Assembly (NCBI GenBank): GCA_037176885.1
Contig: JAWWNJ010000012.1
Location: 1,426,001-1,490,000 of the forward strand
Reading direction: 5' to 3'
DNA from: Favolaschia claudopus
Taxonomy: Eukaryota > Basidiomycota > Agaricomycetes > Agaricales > Mycenaceae
Length of the DNA: 64,000 nt
Shown here: positions 31,309 through 43,214 of the stretch, in pieces
How positions within the stretch are numbered: position 1 is the first letter of the stretch
Layout of the letters: the number at the start of each line of letters is the position of its first letter
Position numbers and translations under genes: made by a program
Notes under the pieces: generated by a model
The model's database searches: none
What the model was told of the DNA's origin: nothing
Seen by the model: the letters and a program-made list of their open reading frames with translations, nothing else

Positions 31309-34081
31309 ACACATGAACCCGCTCACCGTCATCCACTGCCAAACCCTTCTGCAAAGCATCGAGTCATTTGATTGTCTTGGTGACAGCGCTCTCGAGTTTC
31401 GACTTGTCAATGAGCTTCTCGTCGGTGAGCGAGTTGCGGAGGTTGTAGGCGTAGGACTCGAGGCCGATCTTGGCGGCGATGCGAGCGACGGCAGCCTCGT
31501 TCTCAGCTAAAAATACTCAAGTCAGTGAATTGAATAAGACAGAAAGAGCAGTGCAACACACCTTTGTAATTCTCCGCCTCCTCGACCATGCGGTTAATCC
31601 CCTCTTTTGACAGAGGGCCCTTGTCGTTGGTGACGGTGATTCGGTTTGACTTGCCGGTCGTCTTGTCGGAGGCAGAGACGTTGAGAATGCCGTTGACGTC
31701 GATGTCGAAGGTGACCTCGACCTGAGGGACACCACGGGGAGCGGGGGGAATGCGGCAAATGCCGGAGAGCTCGAATTTGCCGAGGAGGTTGTTGTCCTTC
31801 GTGCGCGCATGCTCACCCTCGTAGACCTGGATGAGCACACCGGGCTGGTTGTCAGAGTAGGTGGAGAAGGTCTCCGACTTTTTCGCGGGGACGGTGGTGT
31901 TGCGCTTGATGAGCGCGGTCATGACACCACCAGCGGTCTCGATACCGAGGAAGAGGGGAGCGACGTCGAGAAGGAGGAGATCCTGGGTCTTCTCGGAGGT
32001 GTCGCCGGAGAGGATGGCGGCCTGGACCGCGGCACCATATGCGACGGCCTCACCGGGGTTGATGCTCTTGTTGGGCTCCTTGCCGTTGAAGAAGTCCGAC
32101 ACGAGCTTGACGATACGGGGGATACGGGTGGAGCCACCGACGAGAACGATTTCGTCTCAAGGGTGCTGCGGAAGAGATATTGGCACCTCTCCTCGAAACG
32201 AGCCCGGGGAGGTCGGAGCGACGACTCGGATGCGACCAGGAGGCCGATGTTGTGGCGACAGACAACTGAGAAAGTCCGTCGGCGGCTGAGGGGAGAGAAA
32301 CACTGATGTGTTGCCTGCTTTGTAAAAAGAACGGTGAGTTTTTTGAGTCTGGTGTTTGAAAGTGGGAAGCTTACGTTGTGAAACAGCATAGGCGGACGAG
32401 TCGGGTGTCTGGCAACAGGATTTGGCGTGAGCGGAGAGGATGGCGAGACAGTTTATTTAAATTGTGTCCGAGATCTTGAAGCCGAGTTTTGGCGCAATGC
32501 CCCCATTTCCTACATGAAGAGCCATCAGGCGAGTGTTTGGAGATGAAGAAAAGAGAACCGACTGTCGACACGACACCACAAGGTGCGCCAAAATGGCCGC
32601 CACTGCTGCGTACCTCCGTAGGACCGACGGTACACGCCCAGCGTATCGTACACAGCAGCAGCAACGCCTTTCGAGCACGAACTTGGCGCCGTGCGACTCG
32701 ACCGAAAAGTCATAAAAAAAACTAGTTCTTACTTTGCTCAGTTTTAATGCTCCTAGAGAATCGAGGGGGACGCAATGGTGGTGGAAGACCAACGCGGTCA
32801 CATCGGTGTCACGCCGGCCGCCGCTGTTGGACCACAATTCTATCACTCAGAATCCTCCAGCTCATTATAATCCGTAGTACATAGGCCCAGCAGAGTCCAC
32901 TATCTCACACTACGCTGTCAAGGCAAAATATTTATTCAAATGTACACTACTACTAAGTACTGGAGCAACATGATGGATGGTAATCGACGTCTCTAACTCC
33001 ACGCTGAATACTTAAAGACACGAAGTTTTGATGTTGGTCGTGGAGTTCGTTTGGCACGCTCGCAAGCGGTACGCAGGCAACGGAGAGCGCGAAGGTTAGA
33101 GGAGAGATCTGAAGAAATTTGATCAGGATGTGGTGAAAAAAGTATCAAACAAAATGCATAACCTGCTTGTTAACTTCTTACGCTTGAACTCCTGCCCAAA
33201 GTGATTGACGAGGCGGTTGTCGAAGTCCTCGCCACCCAAGTGAGTGTCACCAGCGGTGGCCTTGACCTCAAAGATACCCTCTTCAATCGTCAACAGGGAG
33301 ACATTGAAGGTTCCTCCACCGAGATCGAAGATGAGGATATTCCGCGAGCCAGTGACCTTCTTTTCGAGACCGTAGGCGATGGCGGCAGCGGTAGGTTCGT
33401 CGATGATTCGGAGGACGTTCATACCGGAAATTTCAAATAGTACCGGCGTCCTTGCTAGCCTGACGCGGAGAGTTGTTGAAGTAGGCGGGGACGGTGACGA
33501 CGACGTTGTTGATCGTCGTGCCGAGGTACGATGCGGCAATTTCTTTCATTTTGAGCAAAGCCATGGACGAGATTTCTTCGGGCGACTGAAAAAAAGAAGA
33601 TCGTCAGCACATCGCAATCTCAAGTAGAAGTAAGAAAAAAAACGTACGAATTCCTTCGACTCGCCATGGTACTCAACCCAGGTGTAGGGCTTACCACCCT
33701 TGCTGAACACGGTGAAGGGGAAGTGCTTCGTGTCGGCCTGCACCTCGGCATCGTCGAACTTTCGACCAATGAGTCACTTGGCGTCGAACATACTGGAGTG
33801 AATGTTAGCATGATACCCAGGAAGTAAGAAGAAAATGAACGTACGTGTTTGTCGGGATCATTGCGACTTGATTTTTTTGCGGCATCGCTGATGAGATGCT
33901 CGTTGTCTGAGAAGGAGACATACAAGGGGGTGGTGGGGTTACCCTGGTCGTTAGCAATGATCTCTACACGATTGTTTTGCCAGACACCGACACAGCTGAA
34001 TTGAAAGTGAGTGACAGTGAGGATGAAGAGATGAAGAGAGCATACGAGTTGGTTGTTCCCAACAGCTTTTGAGGAAGACAT
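31309..34081 (-). pseudogene. Broken Hsp70 gene (copy R)
   Basis: It starts MSSSKAVG at 34081, but a short deletion removes the rest of the phosphate-loop motif. Recognisable blocks follow: [30 protein letters not shown]-type sequence, [32 protein letters not shown] and [14 protein letters not shown]. After an unrelated insert (about 32200-33060) there is a deletion after [11 protein letters not shown] clean substrate-binding region follows (LVGG..., [53 protein letters not shown]). A last exon ends ESAVTKTIK and stop. Compared with copy L it keeps the AAAIAYGL block and the C-terminal half but has its own deletions. Not functional. Confidence 0.85.
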
Positions 34082-34546
34082 TGTGTTTCGAGGCGCAAAC
34101 TGTGAAGAACAATAGAACAAAATCAGCTACTGCTATGACATTGTCCGAGATGCACGATCCGTTTGTTGGCTGCTGGGTCCCGGGTTTGAGACCTATGCAG
34201 TACGGACGGCAAAGAAGTAATGAACTGGACGCAAATAGGACTTACACAGAGTTGTTTTGACTCCGGCAAGGAAGATTGTCAGTGAAGGCGGGCAATGGCG
34301 CGTGATCATGAGAACCGCAATATACAGCGGCTGCGAAGCAGCAACGACTATGCATCGTCGATTGTAATGGAATCTCATGCGCGTTGTCGCGGAGAATTGA
34401 AATTGGACGCGGTAGTTGCTATTACAGACACAGACACGATTTGTTTACAGCTACTATGTAAAGACATATTTTTTTTGGCAGACTACAAAGCAATTTGGCG
34501 ACGGCGCGCAAGCTGGATGAGAGGCATATGCAAGATGGTACTCGTA
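34082..34546. other. Intergenic between Hsp70 and HECT-like remnants (copy R)
   Basis: The counterpart of 5843-6383 in copy L. The tRNA-like stretch (34138-34210) is conserved. No coding potential is seen. Confidence 0.4.
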
Positions 34547-37500
34547 CTAAGCCATACTGTGACGTCCGATGGTGAGAAGACATTCGCGCAGGATCCAAAA
34601 GTCGAAGGCTTCCTGAAAGGTCGACGGTTCCGATGCTTCTGTGTAAATGCCGCTTGCAAGTTGAAAGAGATAGTCGACGGGATAGCGCATTGAGCGCGTG
34701 CAGGTCCGGAAACAGACAGTCCCAGCACTGGCATAGAGCTGATTTTCCTCCAGCGCGTAGCCACCGTCGTCCGTAGCAATAGGGCCGATCTGAGAACGGT
34801 TATGTTCAGGGACTAATGTGATTGTACAAGAAACACATACATCAATGGTGTCAGACCCCAAGTCGATGAAGGGGGAACCAGTCGCTGCCCATGCGACCAT
34901 CTGCCCTCGAAAGCCAGGCGTGTTGATGCGCGAAAGGTCGATGATAGAGGAGAACGATGCGCGAACATCTTCGAAACGGTCGCGACAGGGAACCCCGCTT
35001 CCACGAACAAATTTCTCAAACAAACCTTGAAAGGTAAGCAAGGGGTCTGCTGTCATTGTCCGAAGACGGGCGGTCCATTGTGAGGTGCCGTTGGGAGTCA
35101 TAAAGTTGACTGAATTGAGCAAAACTTCGGCGTCAGAGATGAAAGACGTATTGTAGAGAGACAAGAAGGCTTCAGAGCCCCCTTGGAAAAGCCGGATCAT
35201 CTAGCAAGCGTTCAGGACTACACAACAAGAAAGGGCTACACCAACCTTAGAAAACGTAAACTCATTGCGAGGGCATGGTAGGTCAAACCCGCTTTGAAAT
35301 GCAGTCCAATAGGGACCACTGGCTGTCCCGAGAATGGCAAGGTACAACAATACCGGCGCAATCGCGAGATGGGTTGCCAAATCGCGATCACGATAAACGA
35401 TAGCCTGTACAACAAATCAGCAAACCGAGCCACCAATTCCTTGACGTACACTTACACTGCTATCCAGGTACGTCGCAAAATCGGACTCGAAGGCAGCGAG
35501 GTCAGCATTAGGCCCAAGCTCAATCAACGACAGAATGCGTTGACGAAGGGATGGGTGCCATTCACCTACAACATTTGGATGAAGTGCGTGAAGGTTCCTG
35601 CCGTGGACGAGGTACTGGAAAATGGCTGGGTCAAACGGCGACGGCCAACGGCCAGAGATAAGTAGAAGCGCGGCGACAGCGCCGAGACGCTGTATGATTT
35701 TGAGACGAGACGCAGGAACTGGGATTTCTGGTGAATTGAAGAGAGGTCGAAGAGTAGAGAAGTTGTCTTCGCGCGGCATGAGTAACGAAGGCATGTCGAA
35801 CTTTGAATATATGCTCCATAGAACCTCGCGCTCCACGCCAGGACCAGTAGCAGACTGAGGGTATTGGCTGTAACCGATGAGAAAGATGGGTGAAAAGAGT
35901 AGCGAAACAACTCACAGACTAAAGATGCGTTGATGAGGCTTCACTAAGATGCGTTCGCAGTTCCCCTGACGGAGGCAATCGTCAATGATGGCGATGAACT
36001 GGTTGCAAGCATCGTCGATGTCGGTGGCATTAATACGGAGTGGAACAGTAGCACCTCCAGCAGACGCGGTAGCGTATACGGTATCCATGAACGAATCTAG
36101 GTCGAGACGCTCGATGTCGCCGACGGGCTCCGGAAAGAACATGGTGTTTTCACTCCATATCTCGCGCGGCAGTGCAGTTGAATTGACAGCAGGTGGAGCT
36201 GGTGCAACGAAGGAAGACGCAGGCTGAGATGAGACCGTTGTTGTAAGCGAACGAAGCGCCAGGCGGGGCCGTGGGCTGGGGGTACGAGGGCGCATCGGCA
36301 AAGCACCACGAGGACCAGGAGGGCTGGAAGGCACGAAAGCCGGGGCCAGAGTGACGGCAGTACTGGGTCCCGATTGCGAGAGACCGGCAAATGGATCTGT
36401 AACGAAAACGCCAGATGAAGAGCGACTGAGCCCTGTGGCTGACGTCGATGGAAGCTTCGAAAACGTGTTAGTGTATGCTTGGACAACGCTTGGAATTGAC
36501 ATACCAGCATCTGAGCCACAAATTCCACATCCCCGGAGTCTCCGTCTTCGTGTTGGGGATCATTGTACGGAACGCTCTCACACACACAGATTTTAGAAGA
36601 AGACTGCAAACTGCCCCCATCATGAGGGAACCTGCTGTATGCTATAGTAGTGATGCAGTAGTGCTTCACGAGCCCCTCGTGGTAGAATAGTGGAAACACT
36701 GTTGGGACTAATAGTAGATGTCAATAAGAAAACATCTTAAACGATAGATCAGAGACACTCACTCATTCTGATGATGAAACGGTTCGGACGGTTCATGTCA
36801 GACTCGATGCAGGTATCAGGCGCAGCAAAATAATTGCGGTCTGTAGCTAGGTGTTCGATGGTCCAATTATTTGGCTTGATGGCTGTATTCAGCTTAATAC
36901 CGCCGGTGTTTTTTCCTTTGTTTTTCAACGCAAGCAATTGGAGGTATGGCGTCGGAGCACCAGTGATGTCACCGTAACGAATGATGGGGGGGAGACTGTA
37001 GTTCTCGCGGGATAGATTTGTAACGACACGCTGAAGGAGATCTTGTACAGTGGTGGTTGCAGGAAGGTCGCACGTAAAGAGAAGACGATGTGACTCGAGA
37101 AAGTTACGCCAGTCGATTTTGAGGGCATCGTACACGCTGAGCTGGAACTTGCTGTGCGGTTTCTGCAATTTCAAGCATGAGTCATGGTCGAGAGGTAGAA
37201 ATTACAAAACATACGATGGGGGGATAGACTTGAACGGTAACACGATACATCCGGACCCCAACCGAGTCGGTGAAAACGCAGGACTCCATGTTGGGACCTG
37301 CCATAGAGATAGATGGAGGAAGACGGCTGGTCGAGCCTACGGGGCGGCCGGCGGGGCGTTGGGATGTGCGACGAGGGAGTGACGAACGAGAACTGGACTG
37401 CAGCCGCGCTTGGTTAACGTGCGTGGTGCTGAGAGTGCCCGACGACGGAGCGAGCGTATGAGCGCCGAGGAAAGGTCCGTATGAGCTTGGCGCAATTAGG

Positions 37501-37882
37501 GCTTGATTTTGAGGCGTTGGCAAAGCGCGAGCGCTAAGATATGATTGTGTAACACGCGCTGAAGATACGAAGTCAGTAACTGCAGCATGGGTAGGCGAGA
37601 AACGACGTGCCCGGTGCAGGGACTGCTGGAACGTTTTCAGACGTAGTTGGTACTGAATTATTGGCCGTTGGCTGTAAAACGGAGGTAGTTGCGGGCACCG
37701 AAATCGTCGAGGATGCAGCGGACGACGCGGATTGCTGCGGGCGCTGGGCCTGATAATCTCGCCAAATTTCTTCCTCTTGACGCCGGCGCCTGAACTCCAA
37801 CCAGGCCGGATCCTGTGCCAGACGATGAGCGGGGGCATTGAATATCGAAACAGTGGCTCACGTTGTTATCCGGGGAGGACAT
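34547..37882 (-). CDS. HECT-like protein, transposon cargo (copy R)
   Basis: The same multi-exon gene as in copy L, from ATG 37882 to TAG 34547, ending LTIGRHSMA like its partner. The N-terminal low-complexity part (37190-37880) is almost identical to copy L. From the next exon (36770-37170) onward the proteins differ at roughly a third of positions, although domain order and intron positions hold. The last exon has TVCFRTCTRSMRYPV, the candidate catalytic-Cys region. The Cys/acidic block (CVCESVPYNDPQHEDGD) replaces the copy L version. The frames are open, so both copies may encode proteins. The HECT assignment is by motif look only. Confidence 0.55.
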
Positions 37883-37999
37883 TGGGACAATAACAAGAGG
37901 AGATAGAGAGAAGGACCTCCAGCAGAGATTGGAGGACTTCAAACGGACTTCAAACTTTTGTCGACATGGCACGGCGCCTGCCCACCGCTTCAGGGAGCA

Positions 38000-38042
38000 C
38001 ATAGGTTGCCCATAGGTACCCATAGGTCACCCATGGGCACCT
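38000..38042 (-). repeat. Subterminal 10-bp repeats, outer end of copy R
   Basis: This is the reverse complement of the 2371-2410 array, with ATAGGTTGCCC, ATAGGTACCC and ATAGGTCACCC steps. Confidence 0.6.
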
Positions 38043-38147
38043 ACGCATCAGATTACGGCGCCGTGAACTTGCTGAGCGCTGGTCGAGTCGCTGAGAAAAG
38101 TTGGGAGTTGAGTCACAGACCTGTCACTTCGACTTCCTAATTCAGCC

Positions 38148-38809
38148 CAGAAAGAATGGGATTTGGAAAGTCCGCCAAAATGTCTGGCATCACGTCCGGC
38201 GGCGGCGATCGGCACACCTATATGACGTGATTGGTAGCTGCCAGACAATATGTGTAAACAAACACGACGCGTCGACAATGCGAGTTCTTCTGGCGTATTT
38301 CGACGCGACATACGGCTGCCACCACGCGTCATTTGCAGCTTCAATACACTTATAATTGTTTTAATATTGATTCTCGTGCTCGTAGCCCTCAAAGTATCCC
38401 AATAAATGAACTGTACTACATTTTTCTGTTGTCTTGCCATCTAAAAATATTGTGTAAAGGCACTCACACATCTAAGAATAAAGCAGCTGCTACTTCTATG
38501 GTATTGACGCAATATTCTAATCAATTGTGGACTGGGCGAGGTGGGCAAATGGGATAAATTGTCCTGCATACCTCAATTTGGGACGCTGTACTTGATTTTC
38601 TCGGAGCTCCTGCTAATTCAAAGTGTATAACAGGCGCGTGGAGCATATAGACGCCCTCACATGCCCAAAGGGAGAGCGGAAAACGCAGAAAACAAAGTGA
38701 TTCGGCCATTCGGCATAGCTCGGAATGTTCCGATCAATGTCTGGCCGACCTGCGGCCAGACCTGATCCCGGACATTTGATGCCAGACTTTCTATTTCCCA
38801 TTTGTTCTC
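38148..38809. mobile_element. Non-autonomous hAT-like insertion in copy R
   Basis: 662 bp absent from the same place in copy L. It is flanked by the perfect 8-bp duplication ATTCAGCC at 38140-38147 and 38810-38817. The ends are imperfect inverted repeats (CAGAAAGAATGGGA and GAGAACAAATGGGA, then AAAGTC). An 8-bp TSD with a CAGA-type end fits the hAT superfamily. No transposase frame is present. Confidence 0.75.
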
Positions 38810-38874
38810 ATTCAGCCGCAATTCTTCGGCCTTGGATCTCCGACCTCAACCTTGAAAGCTGCACCCACGAGTTG

Positions 38875-38901
38875 GAATAAACGACGATAATAACCGTCAT
38901 A
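38875..38901 (-). repeat. Outer TIR of copy R
   Basis: Read on the minus strand it starts TATGACGGTTA and matches the outer TIR of copy L. It is followed by the TSD GAATTG (38902-38907). Confidence 0.85.
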
Positions 38902-38907
38902 GAATTG

Positions 38908-40165
38908 AGGCTCTTTGAATGCATTTGAAGGGATATTTTGAGTGGGGACAACGAAATGATTGAAGAGCGGTAATATAAAGCATTGATTAGCCAAGAGACG
39001 TCCCGGGGTGGTGCAAGCGTGTTTAGACGGCATCGAAAAACGCGTTTTTGAGCCCCAAAAGCCGGTAAGTAGCCCAAGATCGTCGCCACTCGCCAGAAGT
39101 GTACCGAGGGATTGCCGAATTTTCATACAGTTTAGACACAGTTTGAGGCATACTGCTATGTAGGGAGCGACTGTTAAATGTTCAAGGGCATTTCGCCGTT
39201 CGTCGCCGGGCCAGAAACACAGAGAGACGGAGGAGGGAGACGACAAGAGTGCGAAGTGACTTATGTCACACTGTGACTGTTATCTGACCATCACGCTGTT
39301 ATCTGCCAGATAACGGCGGTACTCGACTTTGCCAGTTTAAATGGCAATCTTCTCGAAATAACAAGTCACAAGCATTCAGTTATCTCTCCTCTGCACCCTA
39401 GAACAATCTCGAGACTCACCGACATCGAGAGAGGCAGGAAATTGCAAGAATGTTATCTGCCAGCACTGCCACTGGCAGATAACACCCAGTTGATCGGAAC
39501 ATCAACCCGTTTGGCCGAGTCGCCCAGGCTCCAGCCAAGGAAACTAACATTGATGCCACTGATGCATGGTTGTCCGATCCGGCTCGATCCGTGCGGCTTC
39601 CTTCTATACCACATCCATCGTCACTCTACGAAGTCGGTCTTCGAGAGCGGCGGCCTCTCAACAGCTGTGTTTCCGGAGTGACTGTCATAACTGACCCCCG
39701 GTCGGTCCAACATTTGTATCCCGACTCTCACACTGGCAGCATGATGTTTATTCCTGATATCGGGATGCTTCTTGGATGCTTCAAAGACTCACATTGAGGA
39801 CGGTGAGCCAGCGTCTTGAACTTGAACGGTGAAACTCTGGAGCATCCTCTCTATCTCTACGGCCTCTGCTACTCCTCGGCTACCTTGGGCCAATGACCCG
39901 TACCCAAAAGTTCATCACATTCCCTTCACGGCTAATTATAACGAGTTTCTCTCTCCCTCACGAGAGTCGCATTCCTCAAACGACCAGCTACAGCCAAAGA
40001 TACTGCAAAATTCTCTCAACCCATTCCTCTCCACGCGCTTGACTCCGGACTCAATGAAACCTATCGATAACGGCGCACTGCCGCACACAAGATCGACTCA
40101 ACGAGTATGTTTATAACTGTGCCTATCCTATCTCGCTGCTGTCGTCTAGGACTTTTCTTCTTGGC
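38908..40165. other. Intergenic region before the sedolisin gene
   Basis: No supported gene. A frame of about 100 aa on the minus strand (39246-38908) runs into the transposon end and may be a remnant of a disrupted gene. There is a perfect 12-bp inverted repeat, GTTATCTGCCAG / CTGGCAGATAAC with an 8-nt loop at 39453-39484, and a shorter GTTATCTGCCAGATAAC palindrome at 39297-39313. Confidence 0.4.
39453..39484. repeat. Perfect inverted repeat, possible hairpin
   Basis: GTTATCTGCCAG and its exact complement are separated by CACTGCCA. The same GTTATCTGCCAG core recurs at 39297 as a tight palindrome. It could be the trace of a small TIR element or a protein-binding site. Confidence 0.5.
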
Positions 40166-43100
40166 ATGGCGATGTCTCTGCGCAAGTTTTTGATATCTGT
40201 GCTCTCCTTTACTGCTCTCTCAGCCGGCCGCATGGTCTTGCACGAGAGCCGTACAGCTGCCCCTACTGGATTCGTGAACGAAGGGGCAGCGCCGAACGAG
40301 AAAATGCTTACTCTGCGTGTAGCTCTGGCTTCCAACAACATCACGGGTCTCGAGTCAAAGCTGATGTCTGTATCGACACCCGGAAGCTCTGAGTTCAGAC
40401 AGTGGCTTTCAATGGAGCAAGTTGGGGAATTTTCTCTGCGTCTAACATCAATTTCATGGAGACAATTTATAGGTTAAAGAATTCGTGCAGCCGTCACCGA
40501 AAACGGTCGCCGCGTTCAATGCGTTTGCATCGGCGAACGGGCTTGAACATACTACAATTTCGCCCAACGGCGACTGGGTATCAATTACCCTCCCCGTGTC
40601 CCAGGCAAACGATCTCTTCGGCACAAATTTCCAGGTCTTTTCGCACCCATCACTGAAGGAGAATATCATGCGAACTCTGTCCGTATCACTGCCATCCGAA
40701 CTAGTCGGCCATGTCGACGTTATCCATCCCACCACCGAATTCACGGAACCTAATCCTCGATTCGCACCGTTCACGAGTTTCAGTCTCGATAGGCGGGCCA
40801 CACCTGCCGCATCATGCAACTCCAGCGTCGCCACCGGGGTCGTTACTCCGGCTTGCTTGCAAGCGTTGTATGGGATACCTACGACGCCCGCTGCGGACTC
40901 GAGCAATACTCTTCTTGTCACGGGCTATGTTGGAGAGTTTGCACAGGCAGCTGATCTTTCGGTTTGATTTCTCATTGCCGATAATGTAGAATTTCTGATC
41001 CTCACTTGAGTCTATCTTTTAGACCTTCCTCGCGTTATTGAGACCGGATATTCCTTCCACCACGACGTTCAACTTGCTGACAGCTGACGGCGGAACGAAC
41101 CCTCAAAGCCCAAACCAAGCGGGCGATGAAGCCAATCTAGATGTTCAATACACGACGGGTAACTCACCGACTCTCATTCCTCGTCTCAGCGGCTCACAAA
41201 GGATCTATTCAAGGTGTGGCAACCGAAGTACCCATTACATTTTTATCCGTAGGAAACAACAACTTTGCTACTGCATTGCTCGATACGACCACATTCCTTG
41301 ACGGTGTCGCCAACCCGCCTTCTGTGATGACAACATCGTATGGCTCAACGGAATCCTCGTTCGGAAGCACTATGGCTACGTCGGTCCCTGATTGCCTCAG
41401 GCCGCCAAAATTGCTGACTTGATGTGTAGAAAGGTATGCAATGGCTACATGAGCCTCGCTAGTCGCGGGATCTCGGTTGTCTTTGCTTCCGGAGATGTGA
41501 GTACAAATTTTCACTTCGTCCTGGGTTTCCGATAGTGCTGGCCATAAATACGATACGATACGAATTTTCCGTATCGTATTCATATTCAAACATATTCTGA
41601 AATTCTAAATACGCCAGCGGCGTATCGTATTTGTAGTGTATCGTATTCATATTCATAGCGGCTGAATATGAATATATTATGAATATATTTGAATATATTC
41701 TCTCACCTGAAACTTACTATACTGTAGTATTACGTTCAATTCGTAAGCCGGTTTTGGGTGTGACACCCCTTACGAATTTACCCTTTCGTGAGCGGGCCTT
41801 GGGACACTGTGACTTACGAAAAAAATTCGTTTTTTACCCCCTTTTTAGGCCCGAAATCGCACCAAATTCCGTGTCACAGGGGGGAACCTTTCGTAGGACC
41901 CCTTTGTGACGCTGTGACTTGCGAAAATTTTCGTAGGATTTCGGGTCTGTGACCTGTGACCCTACGAATTGAACGTAATACTACAGTACCAGGCACATTA
42001 ACCAAGTCAAATAGGTGTTCAATACGCTTCATTATCATTCATATTGCGTCCATTCAATGTTCTGAATGACCTGCACCGTATAAAAGGTCCAATTTCAACA
42101 TGGGACGGCTCATGGGACGGCTCGGAGACTAAGGATGCCGGTGTGGAATGTTATCCGAGATGCCCGAGAGACTGGTAGGATCTATGCCGAATGCCTCGGA
42201 AGACCACGGGAGGCTGATTGTCGTATTCACGGCTGATATAGACCGATGATTACCCCGAAAATCTCGGCCGGGAGGCACTGCCGAGGGGCCAAATCACGCC
42301 GCAGTGGTATTCAAACGTATTCAAATATATTCGAGTACGCTATGGCCGTATCGTATTCGTATCCATATTCTGGCATATTCATATTCAACCGTATTCATAT
42401 TCAGTGATGGGTTCGAGCACCGTATCGTATTCATATTTATTTGAATATATTCAGAATATATTTTTTCGTATCGTATTTATGGCCAGCACTAGTTTCCGAA
42501 TTCTTCAACTTTTAGGGTGGGGTGCGCGGTAATCATGATTCAGCCAGCGTATGCAATAACAACAACTTCATGCCGGTCTTCCCCGCCTCTTGCCCTTTCG
42601 TAACATCCGTTGGGTCCACACAAGGCTTCGCCCCAGAGAAAGCTATCAACTTCACTGGCGGTGGCTTTTCGAACGTGTTCAGTGCTCCTTCTTACCAGAC
42701 CGCCGCTGTGGCTAGTTTCCTCGAAACCGTCCCGTCCAACTTCCGCGGAACATTTAATAGGGGTGGAAGAGGTTACCCCGATGTCGCTTTGCAGGGATGG
42801 AATTTCGAGATAGTATCCGGAGGATCTGCGGGTCTTGTTGGTGGCACGAGCGCATCTTCTCCTTCGTTCGCGGCGATTATTGCGCTCATAAATGACCGCC
42901 TGGTTGCGGCTAACAAACCAGTACTGGGATTCCTAAATCCATTTCTTTATTCCGCAGCGTCGGGAGCGTTTACCGATATTACAATTGGACACAATTCTGG
43001 GTTTGTCTGTCCGGCAAGTTCTGTACGTGTATTTTCTTGTTCTTGTCGAAAAGCTTTTGTTCATATTTGACACCAGGTGGCTTTTGACGCAGCTGAAGGC

Positions 43101-43214
43101 TGGGATGCGCTAAGTATTATTGTTCTGCGCATCAGTCGCTGGTTCCTGACATGATTATTAGCGGGACTGGGTACTCCGATATTTGAAGACCTGCTCGCAG
43201 CAGCAATGGCATGA
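40166..43214 (+). CDS. Sedolisin-family serine-carboxyl peptidase (secreted)
   Basis: This is a secreted acid peptidase of the S53 (tripeptidyl-peptidase/sedolisin) family. A signal peptide (MAMSLRKFLISVLSFTALSA) is followed by a pro-domain (about 30-200). The catalytic domain shows all expected residues: Glu and Asp in DEANLDVQY, the oxyanion Asp in VVFASGD, Ser in GGTSASSPSFAA, and the C-terminal calcium-binding pattern FTDITIGHNSGF. Introns are spliced near 40420-40475, 40964-41021, 41161-41191, 41372-41428, 41497-42515, 43023-43077 and 43114-43161, restoring an open frame to TGA 43214. The fifth intron is 1019 bp because a MITE inserted in it; without the insert it would be 52 bp. All splice sites remain canonical, so the gene is probably functional. 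Confidence 0.88.
41533..42491. mobile_element. hAT-type MITE in sedolisin intron
   Basis: A 959-bp non-coding insert with inverted ends TAGTGCTGGCCATAAATACG and its complement, and an exact 8-bp duplication GTTTCCGA at 41525-41532 and 42492-42499. The interior is dense in ATTCATATTCA/CGTATCGTATT repeats. An 8-bp TSD and TAGTG-type TIR fit hAT. It contains a second, TA-flanked element at 41722-41986. Confidence 0.85.
41722..41986. mobile_element. Nested MITE with TA target duplication
   Basis: A 265-bp insert with perfect TIRs of about 24 bp (CTGTAGTATTACGTTCAATT and complement), flanked by TA at 41720-41721 and 41987-41988. TA duplication suggests the Tc1/mariner superfamily. The interior carries TTCGTAAG/CTTACGAA-like inverted motifs. 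No gene. Confidence 0.75.

Larger units (their letters stand above)
26732..38901 (-). mobile_element. Giant rve-integrase DNA transposon, copy R
   Basis: This is the second copy, inverted relative to L. Its termini are TATGACAGTTA at 26732 and TAACCGTCATA at 38901, with the perfect 6-bp duplication GAATTG at 26726-26731 and 38902-38907. It has the same gene order as copy L: integrase, ORF539, broken Hsp70, HECT-like. Without a 662-bp hAT-like insertion and its 8-bp duplication (38140-38817) it is about 11.5 kb. The different TSD shows an independent insertion, not a simple inverted duplication of the locus. It lacks the gypsy insertion and the host fragment found in copy L. Confidence 0.85.

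Noticed and set aside
2180..38901. Simple inverted duplication (palindrome) of one host locus
   Set aside because: Each copy has its own 6-bp target duplication and matching terminal repeats, so two insertions explain the structure better.
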